Assembly (NCBI GenBank): GCA_019239425.1
Contig: JAFAZX010000078.1
Location: 62,001-126,000, forward strand
Direction of reading: 5' to 3'
From: Acidobacteriota bacterium
Lineage (GTDB): Bacteria > Acidobacteriota > Blastocatellia > Pyrinomonadales > Pyrinomonadaceae
Length of the DNA: 64,000 nucleotides
Below, one piece after another: positions 17,451 to 24,390 of the stretch. Under the pieces are notes generated by a model, which was not told where the DNA came from, did no database searches, and saw nothing but the letters and a program-made list of their open reading frames with translations. The first letter of the stretch is position 1; every line of letters begins with the position of its first letter. The translations under genes were made by a program, and so were the position numbers.

Positions 17451-18041
17451 ATGAAAATTGTCTCTGTCGATTTCCAGCGTGAATTTTCTGCCGACGGCGG
17501 GCTGTGCTACCGGCCGCGCCCGTGTATCCCCTTCATGAAGGACATCCTCTTCCCCTTTGTGCGGGAGCGCGGCTATAGGGTGGCGGAGGTCGTCTCCGAT
17601 TACCGGCTCCCGCGTCAGGGGGGCGGCTTCCAGGCGTGCGTGCCGGGGACGTGGGGTTATGAGTCCGAAGTCCCGGCCGACGTTAAGGACGCCCGCGTGT
17701 GGGTCAAAGCCTTTAGCTCGCCGGTGTGGGTCCGCGAGCACGGGGGAGACCCGGGCGGGGAGCCGGGGCTGCCTTACCCAGACCACCGCGGCTTCAGCGA
17801 GTGGCTCAAGGCGACGGTCGGCGCGCCCGACGAGGGCGCGGAGGTGATTCTGATCGGGCTGACGGTCGACGGCTGCGTGCTGTCGGCGCTCCAGGAATTG
17901 CGCTATATGGGTTACCGGGTCAGAGTTCTCGCGGAGGCGGTCGATACTTATTCGGGTGACCCCGGGGAGAAGAATTTCCTTCTGGAGAAGGTGATCCCAT
18001 ATTGGGGGCAACCTATCGCCTGGGGGCAGCTAAACCCGTAG
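17451..18041 (+). CDS. Cassette 10: isochorismatase-family cysteine hydrolase
   Basis: The 196-residue protein starts at the ATG at 17451. It has the family landmarks: an acidic residue in MKIVSVDFQREF near residue 7, a central basic segment KDARVWVKAFSSPVW, and the nucleophile cysteine in LTVDGCVLSALQEL near residue 143 after VILIGL. It ends with LAEAVDTYSG, matching the usual EDA-D-R strand. Members hydrolyse isochorismate, nicotinamide or other amides. The substrate cannot be read from sequence. It is cytosolic. It is one of the few clearly enzymatic cassettes in the array. Confidence 0.88.
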   Translation: MKIVSVDFQREFSADGGLCYRPRPCIPFMKDILFPFVRERGYRVAEVVSDYRLPRQGGGFQACVPGTWGYESEVPADVKDARVWVKAFSSPVWVREHGGDPGGEPGLPYPDHRGFSEWLKATVGAPDEGAEVILIGLTVDGCVLSALQELRYMGYRVRVLAEAVDTYSGDPGEKNFLLEKVIPYWGQPIAWGQLNP

Positions 18042-18065
18042 GGCCGGCGTATCACGCCGCGCGCG

Positions 18066-18155
18066 GCCCAACGACGGCATGCACCCGACCGCCGACACGA
18101 ACGCTCTCATGTTTCTGCAATCGCTCGGGGCGGCGGGTGATGCGGGGCGTTGGGC
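18066..18155 (+). repeat. attC10
   Basis: R'' GCCCAAC at 18066 (exact complement of GTTGGGC, 17418), R' GTTGGGC at 18149. L' reads GTGATGCGGG. Confidence 0.92.
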
Positions 18156-18317
18156 GGCTGGTGGCGTCACCGAAATCTCAGGGGTCGACGGGCCGTGTCC
18201 TCACGAAAGAAAAGAGTTGCGTCTGGCGTGCGGGGCATGGTTTAGTTCCGCGGGTTACCGCGCCGGTGTCGCGTAGGCCGCGGGGCGCGCTCCGCGTACT
18301 TCCCAACTTGGGTCGCC
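18150..18317 (+). other. Cassette 11: no convincing gene
   Basis: About 160 bp between attC10 and attC11 contain no frame with a credible start and length; plus-strand frames begin inside the attC. The first 65 bases and the last 25 are closely similar to cassette 13, including CTCACGAAAGAAAA and ACTTGGGTCGCCGCCCAAC. Comparison with cassette 13 shows a one-base length difference within the conserved part, so it is not kept as protein. A small RNA, promoter or binding site is possible. Confidence 0.7.
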
Positions 18318-18407
18318 GCCCAACAAGCGCATGCACCCGACCGCGGACACGATAGATGTCATATACTTTCGGTGGGGCTGCGCGGCCGGTGATGCGCGGC
18401 GTTAGAT
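18318..18407 (+). repeat. attC11
   Basis: R'' GCCCAAC at 18318 (exact complement of GTTGGGC, 18149), R' GTTAGAT at 18401. GCGCATGCAC / GTGATGCGC arm subtype. Confidence 0.92.
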
Positions 18408-18599
18408 TGCTGGGGCGGGGTAGCCCTTTGCATAATTGAATGAGCGTCTGCGGCGGGTGGCAAAGCGGCCTCCTCGAAGCGTCGCCGGCCGTGTTGTCTG
18501 GCCTGACCTCGGCGCAAGCCGGCGGCGGGAGGCATAGCGCGGGCCGCGGTTGAACTCTGACTCGCGGCGTGGCGCCAGACGGGCTAAAGATGTCCCGCA
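18402..18599 (+). other. Cassette 12: short cassette, at most a 37-codon ORF
   Basis: About 190 bp. The only plus-strand frame with a normal start is ATG at 18440 to TGA at 18551-18553, coding 37 Gly/Ser/Ala-rich residues with no good ribosome binding site. I do not consider it a gene. No similarity to cassettes 11 or 13 is seen in the body. Confidence 0.55.
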
Positions 18600-18689
18600 A
18601 TCTAACAAGCGCATGCACGCGACCCGCGACACGACTGATTTCATCCTCCTGCTAAGGTGCGGGCGGGCGCGTGATGCGCGGCGTTGGGC
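18600..18689 (+). repeat. attC12
   Basis: R'' ATCTAAC at 18600 (exact complement of GTTAGAT, 18401), R' GTTGGGC at 18683. Arms GCGCATGCAC / GTGATGCGC. Confidence 0.92.
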
Positions 18690-18849
18690 GGCTGGTGGCG
18701 TAACCGGAATCTCAGGGATTGACGGCCGTGTCCTCACGAAAGAAAACAGTTGCGGATAGCGAGCGGGGCGTGATTTAGTTCCCAGTCTGCTGCGCATCTA
18801 GCGAGTTGCGGCGGTTGCGCGCTCCGCGTTGTTCCAGACTTGGGTCGCC
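18684..18849 (+). other. Cassette 13: no convincing gene, paralogue of cassette 11
   Basis: About 160 bp beginning TTGGGCGGCTGGTGGCGT, as does cassette 11, and ending ACTTGGGTCGCCG as it does. The middle diverges. No coding frame is supported on either strand. The two are the only clearly related cassettes in the array, and they are separated by one cassette. Confidence 0.7.
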
Positions 18850-18939
18850 GCCCAACAAGCGCATGCACCCGACCGCGGACACGCAGGATTTCATCTTTCG
18901 GCAAAGGGGCCGCGCGGCGGGTGATGCGCGGCGTTAGCT
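18850..18939 (+). repeat. attC13
   Basis: R'' GCCCAAC at 18850 (exact complement of GTTGGGC, 18683), R' GTTAGCT at 18933. Arms GCGCATGCAC / GTGATGCGC; the L'' half matches attC11 closely. Confidence 0.92.
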
Positions 18940-19026
18940 GCTTGCTATTATTGAATAAAATCAGGCGTGCTACGTCTTGAGTGTGAGAAGACGGCTGGAA
19001 AAACAATCCTTGAGAGGTAATCAGAA

Positions 19027-19185
19027 ATGAGTCAACCACAGAAAAAAATTAATCTTAGTGAAGATACGCTTGGGTGTCTTAGGACATTAGTCGGGGTATT
19101 AATTTTCAGTCTCGTTATATATCTATTTCGACATATCAATTGGCAAGCTATCGGGGATTTTCTCTCCGGCTTTTGGAAATCCTGA
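19027..19185 (+). CDS. Cassette 14: 52-residue single-TM protein
   Basis: The short gene starts at the ATG at 19027 after GAGAGGTAATCAGAA. It codes for MSQPQKKINLSEDTLGCLRT, then a membrane helix LVGVLIFSLVIYLF and a C-terminal tail with HINWQAIGDFLSGFWKS. A soluble basic N-terminus and one TM suggest an inner-membrane anchored micro-protein. The cassette is noticeably AT-rich compared with its neighbours, a sign of a different origin. It is the only good frame in this 430-bp cassette. A role in toxicity or membrane sensing is possible, but nothing proves it. Confidence 0.72.
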   Translation: MSQPQKKINLSEDTLGCLRTLVGVLIFSLVIYLFRHINWQAIGDFLSGFWKS

Positions 19186-19277
19186 GCCCCGAGTAAATGT
19201 TGCGCTAGGCAGGGGGAAGTCAGCAATAATTGGGGCTGCTTTGCTGTCCGAGTAAAATAGCTTTTCTTCGACGCCGC

Positions 19278-19368
19278 AGCTAACAACGGCATGCACCCGA
19301 CCGCCGACACGACAATTCTTATGCTCCGCGAAAGGTTCGGGGCGGGCGGGTGATGCCGGGCGTTGGGC
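19278..19368 (+). repeat. attC14
   Basis: R'' AGCTAAC at 19278, exact complement of the rare heptamer GTTAGCT (18933); R' GTTGGGC at 19362. Standard arms. Confidence 0.93.
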
Positions 19369-19396
19369 GGCTACAGGCAATGAAAGGCAGTATCTT

Positions 19397-19993
19397 ATGA
19401 ATCGCTTATTGATGAGGGCGCTGGTTGCGCTCTTAACGCTTACAATCGGTCTGGTGTCCGCCGAGTTCTGGGTTTCCTATCATCGCCCGCTTCCTCAGCC
19501 CGTCAAGATTAAGATTGAGGAAGACCAGGAGCCGAAGCCTACGACCGATGTGCTCACATTTGAAGACACGGGCGAAATGGATATGTTCATGGACGATTAC
19601 CGCTCCTCAGACGGGGTTATTGTGAGATTCGGGTGTTATGAGCGCGCATCCGCGGAGCGTGCCCTGAAAGATTTGCCGCGTACGGTCGGAAGTCAAAACG
19701 TCCTGCGCACGCCAATATTTAATGCTGAGGGCGCAAGGATCGGAGAGAGGGCGGTGTGGGTTTCCACCACTGATTCCTATACAGAGGCGGAGATCGAATG
19801 GACTGAGGGGGCGCGGCTCTTTGTCATTAAAGCACCCTCATTGAGGTACGCTTCGGAATTCGAGAAGTCGACAGTATGGGCGGGGCAAGGCTGCTTCAAC
19901 GAAAAAAAGGTAAGGGGCGGGTTTCAACGAATGGCGCCGCCCAACAACGGCATGCACCCGACCGCCGACACGCCGCCTCTCAAATTCCATTGA
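19397..19993 (+). CDS. Cassette 15: membrane-anchored protein reading into its attC
   Basis: The 198-residue protein starts at the ATG at 19397. An N-terminal anchor, LLMRALVALLTLTIGLVSAE, is followed by a periplasmic domain with FGCYERASAERALKDLPRTV, GERAVWVSTTDSYTEAEIEW and a C-terminal cysteine in WAGQGCFNEKKV. The frame has no stop before the attC, so the last 18 or so residues (NNGMHPTADTPPLKFH) are translated from the recombination site, with TGA at 19991-19993. The anchor resembles those of cassettes 16 and 21. The function of the domain is not recognised. Confidence 0.78.
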   Translation: MNRLLMRALVALLTLTIGLVSAEFWVSYHRPLPQPVKIKIEEDQEPKPTTDVLTFEDTGEMDMFMDDYRSSDGVIVRFGCYERASAERALKDLPRTVGSQNVLRTPIFNAEGARIGERAVWVSTTDSYTEAEIEWTEGARLFVIKAPSLRYASEFEKSTVWAGQGCFNEKKVRGGFQRMAPPNNGMHPTADTPPLKFH

Positions 19994-20029
19994 ATGATGT
20001 GGGGCGGCGGGTGATGCCGGGCGTTAGGC
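19939..20029 (+). repeat. attC15
   Basis: R'' GCCCAAC at 19939 (exact complement of GTTGGGC, 19362), R' GTTAGGC at 20023. The stop codon of the cassette gene lies inside its variable centre. Confidence 0.92.
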
Positions 20030-20057
20030 CGCATCTCTTGTAACGTAGGGGGATGAG

Positions 20058-20336
20058 ATGTCGAGAGCGTTAAGAACGACTCTGATTGCTTTAGCGTTAA
20101 TCTGTACTTTCGCCGCTGGTTGGTTTATTCGTCCCGTGTGGGAGAGGGGCATTTACAAGACAGTTGCGCAGATTCCCGACCCTTTCCTAGCCGGCGATGA
20201 CACAGGCTACCTCGGGGTCGTCATCAGCGAGTGTCGCGAATGGGAGACGAAGGAACCAATCAGTTATAAAATCCAAAGGCGTGACGGCAGTGTAATAGAG
20301 AGGCCCGCGAAGGGTATTAAGGTCTATGTACCGTAG
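20058..20336 (+). CDS. Cassette 16: small membrane-anchored protein
   Basis: The 92-residue protein starts at the ATG at 20058, after GGGGGATGAG. The N-terminal helix TTLIALALICTFAAGWFIRP is an uncleaved anchor or signal, followed by about 60 periplasmic residues with DTGYLGVVISECREWETKEP and YKIQRRDGSVIERPAKGIKV, a strand-rich tail. No family is recognised. The helix plus GWFIRP boundary is like the anchors in cassettes 15 and 21. The gene is followed by a hairpin that may end its transcript before the attC. Confidence 0.72.
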   Translation: MSRALRTTLIALALICTFAAGWFIRPVWERGIYKTVAQIPDPFLAGDDTGYLGVVISECREWETKEPISYKIQRRDGSVIERPAKGIKVYVP

Positions 20337-20370
20337 CTTGGTAGCTCCCAGCTCGCCACAATACATTACC

Positions 20371-20396
20371 TGAAGGGGGAATACTTTTCCCCTTCA
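20371..20396 (+). terminator. Hairpin between cassette 16 gene and attC16
   Basis: TGAAGGGG (20371-20378) pairs with CCCCTTCA (20389-20396) across a 10-base loop containing TTTT. There is no T-run after the stem, so it is a weak terminator candidate or a simple stem. It is the only such structure placed between a cassette gene and its attC that I noticed. Confidence 0.45.
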
Positions 20397-20402
20397 CGCG
20401 CG

Positions 20403-20491
20403 GCCTAACAACGGGATGAACCGGACTCGCGGCACGAGGGATCTCAAGTAACTCAACCGGGCCGGCTCGCCGGTTATCCCCAGCGTTATGC
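20403..20491 (+). repeat. attC16 (divergent subfamily)
   Basis: R'' GCCTAAC at 20403 (exact complement of GTTAGGC, 20023), R' GTTATGC at 20485. Core GGGATGAACCGGACTCGCG as in attC5; the L' side reads CGGTTATCCCCAG with one altered base. Confidence 0.92.
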
Positions 20492-20517
20492 CGCTTACAG
20501 CAAAGCAGGAGGTCGAG

Positions 20518-20976
20518 ATGAGAATAATCAAATCTAAGCTCAGCGTCGTCGCTTTGCTACTCCTTGTCGCCCCTAGTTGTTTGGCGTGTGATTGCCAGAC
20601 GCTCACGGAGGGGGAGAGCTTCGACGAAGCGGACGCGGTCGTGATCGGAGAGGTCGAGCGCGAAGAAGCGCGGGGCTCGGGCTCGGTCGCCGTCCTCAGG
20701 GTGGAGGAGACACTCAAAGGAGACGCAGCCGGAGAATTGGTGATAGTAAGTGCCGGGTCTAACTGTGACGCCCCGATTCATCCGGGCGCCAGGTACATCG
20801 TTTATACCCGGGGTCGGGAGGGTGAGTATCACGCCAGCTCCTGCATGAGAACCAGGCCCTTATACGCGACGCGGCCCGAAGGTTCTCGCAACGTCTTCAC
20901 CATCACCCTGCTTTCGGTGCTCGGCTCATGCCTAGTCGGCTTCCTGCTGGGGAGATTCCAGCGCGGTGCGGCATAA
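20518..20976 (+). CDS. Cassette 17: secreted TIMP/NTR-like protein with C-terminal membrane anchor
   Basis: The start is the ATG at 20518 behind AGGAGG; an upstream ATG at 20488 overlaps the R' box and is unlikely. A signal peptide (KLSVVALLLLVAPSCLA) is followed by the NTR/TIMP-style N-terminal CDC motif, then FDEADAVVIGEVEREEARGS, VLRVEETLKGDAAGELVIVS, a cysteine in GSNCD, GARYIVYTRG and a late SSCMRTRP. This is the standard plan of bacterial TIMP-like exported domains. A terminal TM (VFTITLLSVLGSCLVGFLLG) anchors it. The TAA stop is inside R'' (GCA-TAA-C). Ligand unknown. Confidence 0.85.
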   Translation: MRIIKSKLSVVALLLLVAPSCLACDCQTLTEGESFDEADAVVIGEVEREEARGSGSVAVLRVEETLKGDAAGELVIVSAGSNCDAPIHPGARYIVYTRGREGEYHASSCMRTRPLYATRPEGSRNVFTITLLSVLGSCLVGFLLGRFQRGAA

Positions 20977-21060
20977 CAACGGCATGCACCCGACCGCCGA
21001 CACGCCGCTTGTCATCAATAGATAATCGCTTGGGGCGGCGGGTGATGCCGGGCGTTAGGC
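20971..21060 (+). repeat. attC17
   Basis: R'' GCATAAC at 20971, exact complement of the singular heptamer GTTATGC (20485), a particularly informative match; R' GTTAGGC at 21054. Standard arms. Confidence 0.94.
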
Positions 21061-21066
21061 TGCTTT

Positions 21067-21315
21067 ATGATGAGGGCAGGTAACTTCATGCTGCTACTGT
21101 TTCATGGCGAGCTGCTCGCCTTTATACCGGCGCTCTTCTTCTTAGGGCTCGCGGCCCTGCTCGTCGCTGCCCTCGTTTGGTTCGGGCTTGCGAAGGGGGA
21201 TGAGTACGCGCGCCAGCTCGCCGCGGCCGCAGCCGCCGTGTGCCTCCTCATAGGCGTCGGGTTTGCCGCGATCTTCTTGGCGGAGTTCAAATATTGGTTA
21301 CAATACAGGCCATGA
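21067..21315 (+). CDS. Cassette 18: two-TM membrane protein
   Basis: The product has 82 residues if it starts at the ATG at 21067. The ATG at 21088, preceded by GGGCAGG, is an alternative that removes seven residues. Two hydrophobic helices are clear: LLAFIPALFFLGLAALLVAA and an Ala-rich second helix, QLAAAAAAVCLLIGVGFAAI. They are joined by a short charged loop (GLAKGDEYAR). The C-terminus KYWLQYRP is short. No family can be named. Small two-TM proteins recur in this array (cassettes 20 and 26). Confidence 0.7.
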   Translation: MMRAGNFMLLLFHGELLAFIPALFFLGLAALLVAALVWFGLAKGDEYARQLAAAAAAVCLLIGVGFAAIFLAEFKYWLQYRP

Positions 21316-21338
21316 AAATATATTCTCCGGCAGGCGCA

Positions 21339-21428
21339 GCCTAACAACGGCATGCAGCGGAGCGCGGACACGAAGGCTCTCATGTCTCAGCAAAGGGGCC
21401 GCGCGCCCGCTGATGCCGGGCGTTAGGC
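21339..21428 (+). repeat. attC18
   Basis: R'' GCCTAAC at 21339 (exact complement of GTTAGGC, 21054), R' GTTAGGC at 21422. Core GCATGCAGCGGAGCGCGGAC with L' side CGCTGATGCCGG, a subfamily shared with attC25. Confidence 0.92.
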
Positions 21429-21470
21429 GGCTCTGTGTCCACGGCAATGTGCGAGAAAGAATAAAGGGAT

Positions 21471-21944
21471 ATGGCTCACGGCGAGATCAGCGAGTCGCTG
21501 CCCGCCCCCAGCGCGGTCGTCTTTGACTTGCTCCACGACTACCGGCGGCGGCTCGAATGGGACACGCTGCTGCGGGCCGCCTACTTGGATGGGGGGCACG
21601 CGGTCGCAGGCGAGGGTGCCACGTCGGTATGCGTTGGGCGTCGGGCACTGGGCGGGATCGCGCTGAGGACGGTCTACGTCACGTTCCGGCGCCCGACGCT
21701 GGCGGCCGTCAAGATGGTCAACGCGCCGCCGCTGTTCGGGGCGTGGGCGGCCTCCATCCGCCACGAAGACCTCTCGGCGCACGAGTCGCGCATCACCTAC
21801 AGGTTCCATTTCACGGCCAAGCCCCGGCCGCTGAGGTTCATCTTGGAGCCGGTGATGAGGGCGGTCTTCGTCTGGGAGACTAGGAAGAGACTGCGGGCGT
21901 TGCGGTCGTACCTCGCCCGTACGTACAGGGCGCGGCAGAAGTGA
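21471..21944 (+). CDS. Cassette 19: SRPBCC-family protein
   Basis: The 157-residue protein starts at the ATG at 21471 after AAAGGGAT. The sequence follows the START/SRPBCC helix-grip pattern: ISESLPAPSAVVFDLLHDYR (first strand and helix), LEWDTLLRAAYL, VYVTFRRPTLAAVKMVNAPP, SRITYRFHFTAKP, and a long C-terminal helix with WETRKRLRALRSYLAR. Members bind hydrophobic ligands in a central cavity, and several are polyketide cyclases or lipid carriers. No catalytic residue pattern is decisive. It is cytosolic, and the family call is good. Confidence 0.85.
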   Translation: MAHGEISESLPAPSAVVFDLLHDYRRRLEWDTLLRAAYLDGGHAVAGEGATSVCVGRRALGGIALRTVYVTFRRPTLAAVKMVNAPPLFGAWAASIRHEDLSAHESRITYRFHFTAKPRPLRFILEPVMRAVFVWETRKRLRALRSYLARTYRARQK

Positions 21945-21988
21945 AACGGGAAGTACCTGCCGACCCGGAAGCGCCTACACCGGGCGCC

Positions 21989-22077
21989 GCCTAACAACGG
22001 CATGCACCCGACCCGCGACACACCGGCTCTCATCTACATCGGTCGGGCCAGCGGGCGGGTGATGCCGGGCGTTCGGC
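21989..22077 (+). repeat. attC19
   Basis: R'' GCCTAAC at 21989 (exact complement of GTTAGGC, 21422), R' GTTCGGC at 22071. Standard arms. Confidence 0.92.
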
Positions 22078-22142
22078 CTCTTCGAGTCTGAGCAGAAGTC
22101 GTGACTGTTCTGTGGGTCGCTAGCTAGCAGGGAGAAACCAGC

Positions 22143-22538
22143 ATGTCCTCCGAAGGTTCTGCGGGCGAGCAGCGGGCTGAGCACGCGCCTGCGTATAGAT
22201 CGACACCGCTGCGGCCGGCCATCGTCATGACGACCGTTCTCGTCTGGGCGATGGTCGTCGCGCTGATAGTGCGTGTCCCGGCTTGGGCGAGCGTCTTCCT
22301 CGCCGTCCTCACCGGGTCGTCGTTCCTGGCCTTCCTGGTGGGGTACGTCTACCTCTTTGCGAGGGACCGCGAGTCGCTGCGCACCGGCCGCGCGCGCCGC
22401 GCCGCGCTAGCCGGGAATCCCGAGGTGGGGGCGAGAGGGGCCGTGGCAGCGGGCGGCCCCGCGCCGCTGGGCCTGCGGGAGTCGGCGATGAGTTCGGTGC
22501 CGGAGGCGGGGAGGGTGGCGGAACGTCGCCCCCGTTAG
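22143..22538 (+). CDS. Cassette 20: two-TM protein with disordered tails
   Basis: The 131-residue protein starts at the ATG at 22143 after GGGAGAAACCAGC. A hydrophilic N-terminus is followed by two helices, IVMTTVLVWAMVVALIVRVP and FLAVLTGSSFLAFLVGYVYL, and a charged turn FARDRESLRTGRARRA. The C-terminal 45 residues are Ala/Gly/Arg-rich and probably unstructured. The end of the frame is less certain because the GC-rich tail is open in several frames. Function unknown. Confidence 0.65.
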   Translation: MSSEGSAGEQRAEHAPAYRSTPLRPAIVMTTVLVWAMVVALIVRVPAWASVFLAVLTGSSFLAFLVGYVYLFARDRESLRTGRARRAALAGNPEVGARGAVAAGGPAPLGLRESAMSSVPEAGRVAERRPR

Positions 22539-22549
22539 GCGACGGCGAT

Positions 22550-22636
22550 GCCGAACAACGGCATGCACCCGACCCACGACACGCCGCTTCTCATGAATCA
22601 ATCTTGCGGGCGGGCGGGTGATGCCGGGCGTTAGAT
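22550..22636 (+). repeat. attC20
   Basis: R'' GCCGAAC at 22550 (exact complement of GTTCGGC, 22071), R' GTTAGAT at 22630. Standard arms. Confidence 0.93.
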
Positions 22637-22666
22637 GGATTACCTATGATGATTGCCGGAGGCGAT

Positions 22667-23122
22667 ATGAACAGGGCGATGGTTAAAGTCATGGCTGCCT
22701 TGCTCACCTTCATCGTCGGCGTCGCCGCCGCTGCGCTCTGGCTTGTCAACCGGAGCAGCCCCAAAGTAGATACAACTCCTGCGCCTTTACCTTATTGTGA
22801 GGTCGCTCGTAATCCGGGACAGTATCATGGGCAGGTCATTCGTGTTCGGGCCACGCTCTCCTTCGGGTCTGGGGGGATGTATATCGTCGAGGATTGCGAC
22901 CCCGTGTCGTCGCTCTCTTCTCTCGTCGAGATTGATGGCTCGGGCGATGCTTTCCCGAAGGCCAGGAACTACGTCGATGAGATGCTGACGGATCAGACGG
23001 AGGTTCAAATCAGGAAGGTTAACGCCATCATCACCGGGCGTTTTAACGGGGAGTTCAGCAACGGTTGTCACCTCCCGGCCTACCACATAGCGGCGCAAAA
23101 TATACAGGTCGTGTCCCCATAG
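22667..23122 (+). CDS. Cassette 21: membrane-anchored OB-like periplasmic protein
   Basis: The start is the ATG at 22667, seven bases after CCGGAGG; an ATG at 22646 is in frame but has no binding site. The anchor MVKVMAALLTFIVGVAAAAL resembles that of cassette 15. The periplasmic part has LPYCEVARNPGQYHGQVIRV, GGMYIVEDCDPVSSLSSLVE, VQIRKVNAIITGRFNGEF, and CHLPAYHIAAQNIQ. The order (C-x-NP-Y-G--V-VRA strand, then CDP, then a -V--ITG-F-G strand) is that of a small beta-barrel family frequent in Acidobacteria. Three cysteines may form a disulfide. Function is unknown. Confidence 0.78.
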   Translation: MNRAMVKVMAALLTFIVGVAAAALWLVNRSSPKVDTTPAPLPYCEVARNPGQYHGQVIRVRATLSFGSGGMYIVEDCDPVSSLSSLVEIDGSGDAFPKARNYVDEMLTDQTEVQIRKVNAIITGRFNGEFSNGCHLPAYHIAAQNIQVVSP

Positions 23123-23129
23123 GCCATCC

Positions 23130-23219
23130 ATCTAACAACGGCCTGCACCCGACCGCCGACACGCCGGATGTCATGTTCCAACAGAGATGTGGGGCGGCGG
23201 GTGATGCCGGGCGTTCGGC
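23130..23219 (+). repeat. attC21
   Basis: R'' ATCTAAC at 23130 (exact complement of GTTAGAT, 22630), R' GTTCGGC at 23213. L'' reads CGGCCTGCAC, one base off the consensus. Confidence 0.92.
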
Positions 23220-23262
23220 GGCTATCTTGTTTCCACTGTCAACAAAAATTTAGGAGGTAACT

Positions 23263-23739
23263 ATGAAGCACCCATGCCCCGCATGCGCGTACTACATGGA
23301 CGAGGATGCGAAGGTCTGTCCTTTCTGCAAGACCCCGGTGATAGCCTCAGCCGGAATCGCGAACGCGACGGGCGCGGGCGGGTCAAATCAGGCCGCTCTA
23401 AACTATGTTTCTTCGCTCATGAATAGGTATAAAGATGCTTATCTTGTCGCGGGGGTGACAGTCAGATTTGGAGGTGTTATCAAGTTACTCGGCATAGGGA
23501 TCGGAGTATTATTTGCTCTTATCGGATTTGTTTCTATTGTCAGTGGCCGGGCTGGAGATGCAACATTCGCTATGGGGTTCATCTCTATTGTTTTCGGTAT
23601 TTTTGCGGGCGCTTTGTTCTACATTGTGGGGGTACTTGTTTCCGCACAAGGTCAAATTCTCAAGGCTTCCCTCGATGGTGCGGTAAATAGCTCGCCTTTC
23701 CTCGCTGATGAGCACCGGGCAAGAATCATGTCCCTGTAA
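23263..23739 (+). CDS. Cassette 22: zinc-ribbon membrane protein
   Basis: The 158-residue protein starts at the ATG at 23263 behind AGGAGG. A rubredoxin-like zinc ribbon is at the N-terminus (CPACAYYMDEDAKVCPFC: CxxC, 11 residues, CxxC). A Gly/Ala linker follows, and then two membrane helices, LLGIGIGVLFALIGFVSIVS and MGFISIVFGIFAGALFYIVG. The C-terminus (GQILKASLDGAVNSSPFLAD) is the short tail common in zinc-ribbon/TM proteins. The ribbon would face the cytosol. Similar proteins are common in host genomes, so the gene may be of local origin. Its coding part is less GC-rich than average. Confidence 0.82.
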   Translation: MKHPCPACAYYMDEDAKVCPFCKTPVIASAGIANATGAGGSNQAALNYVSSLMNRYKDAYLVAGVTVRFGGVIKLLGIGIGVLFALIGFVSIVSGRAGDATFAMGFISIVFGIFAGALFYIVGVLVSAQGQILKASLDGAVNSSPFLADEHRARIMSL

Positions 23740-23784
23740 GAAGGACAAGTTATTTTGGAGAGGCGATACATAGTCTAGACCGCC

Positions 23785-23874
23785 GCCGAACAACGGCATG
23801 CACCCGACCGCCGACACGCTGCTTGTCATGTAAAGCGAATGGCTCGGGGCGGCGGGTGATGCGCGGCGTTAGGT
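23785..23874 (+). repeat. attC22
   Basis: R'' GCCGAAC at 23785 (exact complement of GTTCGGC, 23213), R' GTTAGGT at 23868. L'' is CGGCATGCAC but L' is GTGATGCGCG, a mixed pair. The body is almost identical to attC24. Confidence 0.92.
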
Positions 23875-23931
23875 CGCTGCCGGATGAAAATCGCTACATA
23901 CAAATCGCTACATACTAAGAGGGAGTTGATG

Positions 23932-24390
23932 ATGAGTCGGAAAACATTTGAGGTCAAAAATCTGGTTCAATGCCCAAAGTGTAAGATGAAGGAGTTAGAA
24001 CTCAGAGAGACTCTAGGCGTCGAAGCGGTTGAGGAGGTGGATTTTAGATTTAAGGTATCCGGCAAAGCCGAGATTGTTGCTTGCGCTCACGGTAGATGCC
24101 GGAATTGCGGCTATATTCCTAAGGCTGTCAAAAAATATATCCTTATACTTTACCCTAGTTTGGAGTGTCCGATTTGTAAGAGGCATGAGCACCTGGTTTG
24201 TGATTTCAAAGGGCAAGTTATAGAAGAGGGATTCTTTCAATTCAGGGCACTTGTCAGGTGTAGTTACATAGGATGTAAGTTCAAGTCGCAATTTAGCAGG
24301 TCGATAAATAGTCTTTTAAAGGTGGTGAAGGTTGAGGTCGGCCTAACAGGATTCAAGCTAAAAAAGGAAGAAGAAAAGAACGCCACCTAA
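23932..24390 (+). CDS. Cassette 23: protein with two zinc-binding CxxC sets
   Basis: The start is placed at the ATG at 23932, the second of two adjacent ATGs after GAGGGAG; the frame is open to 23884. The 152-residue product has CPKCK near residue 14, CRNCGY near residue 59, CPICKRHEHLVC near residue 80, and a CSYIGCKFKSQF set near residue 113, indicating two zinc ribbons. Lys-rich ends suggest nucleic-acid binding, though this is an inference. The cassette has markedly low GC (many AAA and AAG lysines and AT-ending codons), unlike its surroundings, pointing to acquisition from another genome. The stop TAA is inside R'' (ACC-TAA-C). Confidence 0.78.
   Translation: MSRKTFEVKNLVQCPKCKMKELELRETLGVEAVEEVDFRFKVSGKAEIVACAHGRCRNCGYIPKAVKKYILILYPSLECPICKRHEHLVCDFKGQVIEEGFFQFRALVRCSYIGCKFKSQFSRSINSLLKVVKVEVGLTGFKLKKEEEKNAT

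Noticed and set aside
18440-18553. 37-codon ORF in cassette 12
   Set aside because: Weak start context and Gly/Ser/Ala composition typical of chance frames in GC-rich DNA.
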